Position numbers and translations under genes: made by a program
The notes under the pieces: model-generated
Told to the model about the DNA's origin: nothing
Seen by the model: only the letters and a program-made list of their open reading frames with translations
The model's database searches: none
From: Bryobacterales bacterium
Lineage (GTDB): Bacteria > Acidobacteriota > Terriglobia > Bryobacterales > Bryobacteraceae
Assembly (NCBI GenBank): GCA_016716385.1
Contig: JADJWL010000002.1
Span: 124,001-188,000, forward strand
Direction: 5' to 3'
Length of the DNA stretch: 64,000 nucleotides
Part shown: positions 58,757 to 64,000 of the stretch, one piece after another
Layout of the letters: each line of letters begins with the position of its first letter
How positions within the stretch are numbered: the stretch's first letter is position 1

Positions 58757-59283
58757 ACCGCCGCCTCGCACTGCTGCTGGCAGCGGCGCCCGCGTGGCGC
58801 GCGCTCGCGAACAACTCGGGAAGGACGAAGACTGTGAAGATCGCCGAATTTGACAGCACAGGTAAGCTCCTCGGCGTCAACGTGGTGGACCGCGTCGAGA
58901 AGGCAGACGACGAGTGGAAGCGTGAACTCACGCCCCTTGCCTATCACGTCACCCGGAAGCAGGGGACCGAGGTCGCCTTCACGGGCAAGTACGACAAGAA
59001 CAAGGCGGACGGCATCTACCGTTGCCGCTGCTGCGGGACCGCGCTGTTCGATTCGAAGACCAAGTTCGACTCCCGTACGGGCTGGCCGAGCTTCTGGGCG
59101 CCGATCGCCAAGGAGAACGTACACGAAGAGACAGACCGCAGCCATGGTATGGTGCGGACCGAAGTGCAATGCGCCCGCTGCAGCGCGCACCTGGGACACG
59201 TGTTTCCGGACGGCCCGAGGCCCACAGGTCTGCGCTACTGCATGAACTCCGTGTCGCTCGATTTCGTGGCGCGGGGCCAATGA
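58753..59283 (+). CDS. msrB: Peptide methionine-(R)-S-oxide reductase, exported
   Basis: 176 residues from ATG 58753. A signal-like N-terminus (NRRLALLLAAAPAWRALANN) precedes the MsrB domain: zinc Cys pairs in YRCRCCGTALFDSK and CARCSAHLGHVFPDGP, GWPSFWAPI, and catalytic Cys in GLRYCMNSVSLDF. It reduces R-methionine sulfoxide, complementing msrA just upstream, with ATGA coupling. Both are exported, so the pair protects periplasmic or surface proteins such as the Tat-exported enzymes of this genome. A 30-residue N-terminal linker (SGRTKTVKIAEFDSTGKLLG) is present before the domain. Confidence 0.95.
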   Translation: MNRRLALLLAAAPAWRALANNSGRTKTVKIAEFDSTGKLLGVNVVDRVEKADDEWKRELTPLAYHVTRKQGTEVAFTGKYDKNKADGIYRCRCCGTALFDSKTKFDSRTGWPSFWAPIAKENVHEETDRSHGMVRTEVQCARCSAHLGHVFPDGPRPTGLRYCMNSVSLDFVARGQ

Positions 59284-59326
59284 TTTTGATTGCGCCCCGC
59301 AGGACGGCGCGTTCATCCATTTGGCC

Positions 59327-59545
59327 ATGGAACAGCTTTCACACGACACGCAAACCTGGCCGGATCTCGCGATCGGGCTCTACGACAAGCTCACGGGACG
59401 CGGCGCTGAGATCACCTACGAATTCCAGAACCTGGAAGTATCGGTGCCCAGCTCGGCGTCGGCCGATGCCCAGCATGCCACCTGGCGCGTCAGCGGCACA
59501 GTGAAGATCCGGACGAAGGATGAAGCGGCCGCTCCCCGCGTTTGA
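59327..59545 (+). CDS. Small hypothetical protein
   Basis: 72 residues from ATG 59327 (a TTG at 59321 is possible). Sequence: EQLSHDTQTWPDLAIGLYDK, LTGRGAEITYEFQNLEVSVP, then HATWRVSGTVKIRTKDE. It has an alpha-then-beta pattern without export signal. The family is not recognised. It overlaps the next small gene by 26 bases and lies between msrB and an SDR gene on the same strand, so it may be part of a short operon. Confidence 0.55.
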   Translation: MEQLSHDTQTWPDLAIGLYDKLTGRGAEITYEFQNLEVSVPSSASADAQHATWRVSGTVKIRTKDEAAAPRV

Positions 59546-59741
59546 CATCGATCTCGCGATCGAACACGGAGGGCGCCGGCTTGCGGTCTCGGGATCGGGC
59601 CATACCTTGACGGTGCGAACGGCGTCCCTCCGTTCCTTGTTTCACTTCCTCGTTCAGGCCTGGCCCTGGCGGAGCAGGGTCCCGCAAGGCTACCGGGTCC
59701 GGGTAGTCTGGCGCCGATTCCCGCTCTGGACTCTGCAATGA
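59520..59741 (+). CDS. Small hypothetical basic protein
   Basis: 73 residues: KRPLPAFDIDLAIEHGGRRL, AVSGSGHTLTVRTASLRSLF, HFLVQAWPWRSRVPQGYRVR. It starts inside the previous gene and ends 4 bases into the next (ATGA at 59738-59741), the spacing of a real operon. It is basic and shows a short hydrophobic run (FHFLVQAWPW) but no clear signal or domain. Function unknown. Confidence 0.5.
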   Translation: MKRPLPAFDIDLAIEHGGRRLAVSGSGHTLTVRTASLRSLFHFLVQAWPWRSRVPQGYRVRVVWRRFPLWTLQ

Positions 59742-61195
59742 CGCGCGTCGCCGTTGCCGGGGCAACCGGATACATCGGAGGACGGCTGGTTCCTCGTCTG
59801 CTCGCAGCCGGATACGCGGTGCGCTGCCTGGTCCGGAGCCCTGCCAAGCTCGAGGAACGGGAGTGGGCGCGGGATCCGAACGTCGAGATCGTGGCAGCGG
59901 ATCTGACGGACACCGGACGCTTGTCCGAATGCCTGCGCGGATGCGAGGCGGCCTTCTACCTCGTCCATTCCATGATCTCGGCTGGATCGGACTATGCGGA
60001 TCATGACCGCCGTCTGGCAAGCGGCTTCGCCGAGGCGGCGGCAGCAGCGGGAGTGAGCCGGATCCTCTACCTCGGGGGTCTCGGGGAGACCGGACCCGGA
60101 CTCAGCGAACATCTTGCGTCGCGGCGCGAGGTCGAGACAGAGCTGGCGTCCACGGGAATTCCCGTGACGGTCTTACGCGCCGCGATGATCATTGGCTCCG
60201 GCTCAGCCTCTTTCGAAATCCTGCGCTACCTGGTCGAACGGCTGCCCGTGATGATTACGCCGAAGTGGGTGGTGACGCCCTGCCAGCCGATTGCGGTGCG
60301 GAACGTGATCGGGTACCTGGTCGGGGCGCTGGCCCAGCCGGAAACCTCCGGCGGCGTCTTCGACATCGGGGGACCGGAGGTGCTCTGCTACCGCGACATC
60401 ATGCGCGTGATGGCCGAAGAACTGGGTTTGAAGAAACGGATCATTCTGCCGGTTCCAGTGCTGACTCCCCGCCTCAGCTCCTACTGGATTCATCTGGTCA
60501 CCCCGCTGAGCCATTCGATTGCCAAGCCGCTGGCGGAAGGGTTGCGGAATCCGGTGGTCTGCCGGGACAACCGGATCGCCAGCCTGATCCCGCAGCCTCT
60601 GTTGACGGTCCGTGAATCGATTCGCGCGGCGCTGAACAGGATCGCAGCGCATGACGTCGAGACGAACTGGTCCATGGCAGGGCCCATCCCCGGCGATCCT
60701 GACTGGGCGGGCGGCGCGGTGTTCCGTGACGTGCGTGAGATCGAGATTCCCGCGCCGGATTGGGCAGCGTTCCGCGCGGTGTGCCGGGTGGGCGGCGGAC
60801 ACGGCTGGTACGCCGCCGACTGGCTGTGGCGGATCCGAGGGTGGATGGACCGGCTCGTGGGAGGACCCGGTCTGCGGCGCGGACGGCGCGACCCGGAGCA
60901 GGTGGGCTATGGCGAAGCGTTGGACTTCTGGCGGGTCGCCGCCATTGAGCGCAACCGGCGGCTCTCGTTGCGCGCCGAGATGAAGCTGCCCGGCGAAGCG
61001 GTGCTGGAGTTTCAAGTCACCCCGGCGGGCGAGGGCTGCATCCTTCGCCAGTCAGCGCTTTTCGAGCCACGGGGCCTGCTTGGCTTGCTGTACTGGTATG
61101 CGGTAGCACCGCTGCACCACATCGTGTTCCGCGGCATGCTCGAGGGGATCCGCCGGGAGACGCTGGGGATCGCTGCATCAGGCCAGGCGCCATGA
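59738..61195 (+). CDS. SDR-type NAD(P)-binding protein with C-terminal DUF2867
   Basis: 485 residues in two domains. The N-terminal atypical SDR has GATGYIGGRLVPRLLAAGYA, RCLVRSPAKL and VHSMISAGSDYADHDRRLAS. The second half (about 320-470) is DUF2867-like: HGWYAADWLWRIRGWMDRLV, GYGEALDFWRVAAIERNRRL, EMKLPGEAVLEFQVTPAGEG. This combined architecture is seen in many bacteria near light- or stress-linked genes, and its reaction is not established. The start overlaps the preceding small gene (ATGA). The end overlaps the convergent gene at 61178 by 18 bases. Confidence 0.88.
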   Translation: MTRVAVAGATGYIGGRLVPRLLAAGYAVRCLVRSPAKLEEREWARDPNVEIVAADLTDTGRLSECLRGCEAAFYLVHSMISAGSDYADHDRRLASGFAEAAAAAGVSRILYLGGLGETGPGLSEHLASRREVETELASTGIPVTVLRAAMIIGSGSASFEILRYLVERLPVMITPKWVVTPCQPIAVRNVIGYLVGALAQPETSGGVFDIGGPEVLCYRDIMRVMAEELGLKKRIILPVPVLTPRLSSYWIHLVTPLSHSIAKPLAEGLRNPVVCRDNRIASLIPQPLLTVRESIRAALNRIAAHDVETNWSMAGPIPGDPDWAGGAVFRDVREIEIPAPDWAAFRAVCRVGGGHGWYAADWLWRIRGWMDRLVGGPGLRRGRRDPEQVGYGEALDFWRVAAIERNRRLSLRAEMKLPGEAVLEFQVTPAGEGCILRQSALFEPRGLLGLLYWYAVAPLHHIVFRGMLEGIRRETLGIAASGQAP

Positions 61196-61651
61196 GGCCA
61201 GACTCGCGACGGCGTCTGGGCGGCCCAAGCCGGGCTGAATGGATAACTCCACCACTGCCACGGCTTCCAGATTCACGCGATACTCTTCGATCTCCGTGGT
61301 CGACCCGGACGGGCTGAAATTCCACTGCTGGCGCACGATCTCGACCGTCTTTCCTTCAGGCGGCGACCAGCATAGCGTGAACTCCTGGGTTCGCTCGATC
61401 TCCAGCTCATGGAAGCGAAGCTGGATCCGGCGCAGCGATAGTGGCTGATCGAACACGAGGCGGATCCGCTGCTCGCCCGGCTCCGACGCACGCCACCCTG
61501 GGCCCTGCCCCGGCTCAAAGACGGACTCCACCGGGAACCGGGAATCTTCCGAGGTGACTTCGACGGCGGCAATCTGACGGAGGTCGAGCCACGGCTGGTC
61601 CGCGGCAAACTCCTGTTGAGCTTCGGGCTGTCCAACGATTCGTTTGCGCAT
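61178..61651 (-). CDS. Uncharacterised protein, possible beta-sandwich binding module
   Basis: 157 residues from ATG 61651. Sequence: RKRIVGQPEAQQEFAADQPW, LDLRQIAAVEVTSEDSRFPV, RIRLVFDQPLSLRRIQLRFH and NFSPSGSTTEIEEYRVNLEA. The strand order and the Q-x-I-x-LVF-x-P-x-SLRRIQL run are like F5/8-type (discoidin) carbohydrate-binding modules, but there is no signal peptide. I have seen no named family. It overlaps the convergent SDR-DUF2867 gene by 18 bases. Confidence is in the gene, not the function. Confidence 0.65.
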   Translation of the reverse strand: MRKRIVGQPEAQQEFAADQPWLDLRQIAAVEVTSEDSRFPVESVFEPGQGPGWRASEPGEQRIRLVFDQPLSLRRIQLRFHELEIERTQEFTLCWSPPEGKTVEIVRQQWNFSPSGSTTEIEEYRVNLEAVAVVELSIQPGLGRPDAVASLASWRLA

Positions 61652-61714
61652 ACCCAAACCTTAGCGCGGGACAGCCCTGCGTTCCATGGACCTGGCTCGC
61701 CGGCCTGACGGCTG

Positions 61715-62449
61715 CTACGCCGGTGCGCCTGCCGCCGCCACGAGAGGTTTCGGCTCCTGCCGTCCAGCGATGGCCCCGTATCCGACTCCGGCGAGAGCGG
61801 CTCCAACAATCGGCGCCACCCAGAACAGCCACAATTGCTGCAACGCCCAGCCGCCGACGATAACGGCGGGTCCCGTGCTCCGCGCCGGATTCACGGACAG
61901 ATTCGTCACCGGAATGCCGATCAGGTGGATCAGCGTGAGGCCGAGTCCGATGGCAATCGGCGCAAATCCCGCAGGCGCTCGCTTGTCGGTGGAGCCGAGA
62001 ATGATCATGAGGAACATGAAGGTCAGTACGACTTCAGCCACCAGCGCCGCCATCATGGAATACCCACCCGGCGAATGTTCTCCGAAGCCGTTCGACGCGA
62101 GGCCGCCAGCGAGGCTGAAGCCCGCCTTTCCGCTCGCAATCACGTACAGCACAGCGGCCCCAATGATGCCGCCGACCACCTGAGCGCCGACGTACGCCGG
62201 CAGTTCCTTGCCGGGAAAGCGTCCAGCCGCGACCAAACCCACCGAAACCGCGGGATTCAGGTGGCAGCCCGAGATATGACCAATGGCATATGCCATCGTC
62301 AGGACTGTGAGGCCGAAAGCAAGGGAAACCCCTAGCAGGCCGATTCCCACATCAGGAAACGCGGCAGCCAGAACCGCGCTTCCGCAGCCTCCGAAAACGA
62401 GCCAAAATGTGCCCAGGCACTCCGCCAGGGCTCTCTGTGTCAGTGGCAT
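61715..62449 (-). CDS. aqpZ: Aquaporin (AqpZ type)
   Basis: 244 residues, six membrane helices. Both NPA boxes are present: GHISGCHLNPAVSVGLVAAG in the first half and LSVNPARSTGPAVIVGGWAL in the second. The first helix (CLGTFWLVFGGCGSAVLAAA) and the selectivity-filter region match AqpZ rather than glycerol channels (no Asp in the second box). It passes water. The promoter for this gene and the divergent aldehyde dehydrogenase gene lies in 62450-62556. The last residues (PKPLVAAAGAPA) are longer than in E. coli AqpZ. Confidence 0.95.
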   Translation of the reverse strand: MPLTQRALAECLGTFWLVFGGCGSAVLAAAFPDVGIGLLGVSLAFGLTVLTMAYAIGHISGCHLNPAVSVGLVAAGRFPGKELPAYVGAQVVGGIIGAAVLYVIASGKAGFSLAGGLASNGFGEHSPGGYSMMAALVAEVVLTFMFLMIILGSTDKRAPAGFAPIAIGLGLTLIHLIGIPVTNLSVNPARSTGPAVIVGGWALQQLWLFWVAPIVGAALAGVGYGAIAGRQEPKPLVAAAGAPA

Positions 62450-62556
62450 GTCGTGAAGAACTCCACACGTATTGAACTACAGAAATCACCTTATGACAAG
62501 AGAAAAGACGGGGACAGCCGGTCCAGGGTGTTTCAGTATGATGAGAGGGGATCGAA

Positions 62557-63978
62557 ATGGACTATCCAATGCATATCGGCGGGACTCGCGTGACGACCTC
62601 CCAGCCCCGTCCGGTGGAGTTGCCCTACGACGGGAGCGAGGTCGCCATTGTCTATCAAGCCTCAACCGAGCATATCGACGCGGCGATCGCCGCCGCGGTG
62701 GCGGCGGCGCCCGTGATGGGCGAACTCACGCTCGACGAGCGGTCTGTGATTCTCCGCAAGGCGCACCAGAAACTCCTGGAGCGGCGGGAGGAGATGGCGC
62801 GTGCGGTGGCGTCGGAATGCGGCAAGCCGATCCGCGAGGCACGCCTGGAGACGGAACGCGCCGCCGCAACGCTGTTGTTCTCGTCTGAGGAGGCGCACCG
62901 GCTCCGGGGGGAAGTGGTGCCGATGGATGCCTCACCGGCGGGAAAAGGCCGCTGGGCCATGACGATCCGGGAGCCTTTGGGCGTCATCGCCGCGATCACC
63001 CCGTTCAATTTCCCGCTCAACCTGGCAATGCACAAGATCGGGCCCGCCATCGCCGCAGGCAACGCCGTCGTCCACAAACCCGCCTCGACCACCCCGTTGA
63101 GCGGCATCCTGATGGCGGAGATCTTCGCCGATTGCGGCCTGCCGCCGGGGGCGCTGAACGTCATCACGGGCTCGGGAGGCGTCGTGGGCGACCGGCTGGT
63201 CTTCGACCCGCGCGTGGCGATGGTGACGTTTACAGGCAGTGTCGAGGTAGGCTTGCGTATCCGGAACCTGGCTGGAATGAAGCGGGTGACGCTGGAACTC
63301 GGATCGAACTCGGCGGTGATCATTGAGGCGGATGCCGATCTCGAGGAAGCCGCGCAGCGGACGGTCGCCGGTGGATTTGCCCATTCCGGACAGGTCTGTA
63401 TCTCGGTTCAGCGCGTCTACGTGCAGAAGTCGGTGCGAGAGGCGTTCGTGGAGCGCTGCGTCGACCTGGCGCGGAAATTGACGATCGGCCACCCGCTCGA
63501 GGCCGGCACCGAGATCAGTTCCCTGATTACGGTGGGCGAAGCCGAGCGCGTCGAGAGTTGGATCGGCGAGGCGGTTGGAGCCGGAGCGAAGCTGGTGACG
63601 GGGGGCACGCGACGCCGCGCGACGATCGAGCCCGCGATCCTCACCGACGTTCCGCCGCACGTGAGCCTCAACTGCAAAGAGGCCTTCGGTCCGGTCATCG
63701 GCATCAACGGATATGAGACGCTGGACGAAGCCATCGGCCTGGTCAACGCCTCGGAGTACGGGCTGCAGGCGGGCATCTACACGCGGGACATCGGCAAGGC
63801 GTTTCACGCGGCGCGCCGGGTCCACGTAGGCGGGTTCCTGATTAACGAAGTGCCCCAATACCGGGTGGACCAGATGCCGTACGGCGGGGTCAAGCTCTCG
63901 GGGACAGGCCGGGAGGGACCGAAGTACGCGGTGGAAGAGATGACCGAGCCGAAACTGGTGTGCTGGAAGGTTTCCTAA
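62557..63978 (+). CDS. NAD(P)-dependent aldehyde dehydrogenase
   Basis: 473 residues, full length for the family. Cofactor and active-site elements: AITPFNFPLNLAMHKIGPAI, AGNAVVHKPASTTPLSGI, TFTGSVEVGLRIRNLAGMKR, catalytic Glu in VTLELGSNSAVIIEADADLE and catalytic Cys in FAHSGQVCISVQRVYVQKS. The end (YRVDQMPYGGVKLSGTGREG, PKYAVEEMTEPKLVCWKVS) is complete. A -10-like TATGAT (62537-62542) and a GAGAGGGG ribosome site precede the ATG. It oxidises an aldehyde, possibly glycolaldehyde, lactaldehyde or a phosphoryl aldehyde; the subgroup cannot be fixed here. Confidence 0.93.
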   Translation: MDYPMHIGGTRVTTSQPRPVELPYDGSEVAIVYQASTEHIDAAIAAAVAAAPVMGELTLDERSVILRKAHQKLLERREEMARAVASECGKPIREARLETERAAATLLFSSEEAHRLRGEVVPMDASPAGKGRWAMTIREPLGVIAAITPFNFPLNLAMHKIGPAIAAGNAVVHKPASTTPLSGILMAEIFADCGLPPGALNVITGSGGVVGDRLVFDPRVAMVTFTGSVEVGLRIRNLAGMKRVTLELGSNSAVIIEADADLEEAAQRTVAGGFAHSGQVCISVQRVYVQKSVREAFVERCVDLARKLTIGHPLEAGTEISSLITVGEAERVESWIGEAVGAGAKLVTGGTRRRATIEPAILTDVPPHVSLNCKEAFGPVIGINGYETLDEAIGLVNASEYGLQAGIYTRDIGKAFHAARRVHVGGFLINEVPQYRVDQMPYGGVKLSGTGREGPKYAVEEMTEPKLVCWKVS

Positions 63979-64000
63979 CCCTTTTCCCCGCCGCCCGTCT

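Noticed and set aside
1..64000. tRNA, rRNA or CRISPR arrays
   Set aside because: No TpsiC-like (GGTTCRA) motif in a cloverleaf context and no regularly spaced direct repeats were seen by eye; small RNA genes cannot be excluded this way.

Overview
The window reads as a high-GC, Gram-negative soil bacterium of the Acidobacteriota, most likely Bryobacterales/Solibacteraceae (Candidatus Solibacter-like). The pointers are an astacin-type protease ending in the Solibacter-associated TIGR03437 C-terminal domain, a DUF1553/DUF1501 pair with Planctomycete-type cytochrome c, an ECF sigma factor next to a Ser/Thr kinase with a periplasmic TPR-like half, PEP-CTERM proteins, and many Tat-exported enzymes. 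This assignment is inference from gene content; there is no rRNA or tRNA gene in the window.

Layout. 1-8.9 kb: start of a regulatory-like/TonB-type surface protein, a divergent pair of exported PLP enzymes (SelA-like and DSD1-like), kinase plus sigma factor, two PEP-CTERM proteins and an AhpD-like protein. 8.9-18.4 kb: an accessory island rich in toxin-antitoxin genes and debris: hicB with a hicA stump, mqsRA with a likely operator, a complete hicAB pair, a solitary hicB followed by a sequence that folds like an integron attC site, and higA with a higB whose N-terminus is replaced by the N-terminus of an ADOP/MacB-type permease. Two IS3-family elements, short dispersed repeats and several gene stumps lie among them.

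18.5-34.1 kb: a periplasmic adaptor and ABC ATPase that lack their permease, an oxidoreductase/methyltransferase pair, the astacin-like protease, an exported nitrilase-like amidase, an HD-GYP response regulator, an epimerase, an enolase-superfamily enzyme, a compact operon of two arrestin-like proteins and a small P-loop ATPase, and an exported amidohydrolase. 34.2-38.7 kb: acpP-fabF, then a Mla-type phospholipid transport operon (mlaE-mlaF-mlaD) whose MlaD carries an OmpA-like C-terminus. 38.7-44.8 kb: a secreted protein, an AsnB-type amidotransferase, a PQQ-type beta-propeller protein, a two-gene HEPN module and a dienelactone hydrolase.

44.9-51.4 kb: a selenocysteine-containing respiratory formate dehydrogenase (alpha subunit read through an in-frame TGA, then beta and gamma), followed after one intervening oxidoreductase gene by fdhE. 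51.4-58.1 kb: a ceramidase-like pseudogene, a VapBC-like module with a broken toxin, and the DUF1553/DUF1501 pair. 58.1 kb to the end: periplasmic msrA/msrB, small genes, an SDR-DUF2867 protein, aquaporin and an aldehyde dehydrogenase.

Three intact-looking genes are interrupted by one-base changes in short homopolymers (near 20640, 52930 and 56116). Either these genes are decaying or the assembly has residual indels, and this should be settled before calling them pseudogenes.
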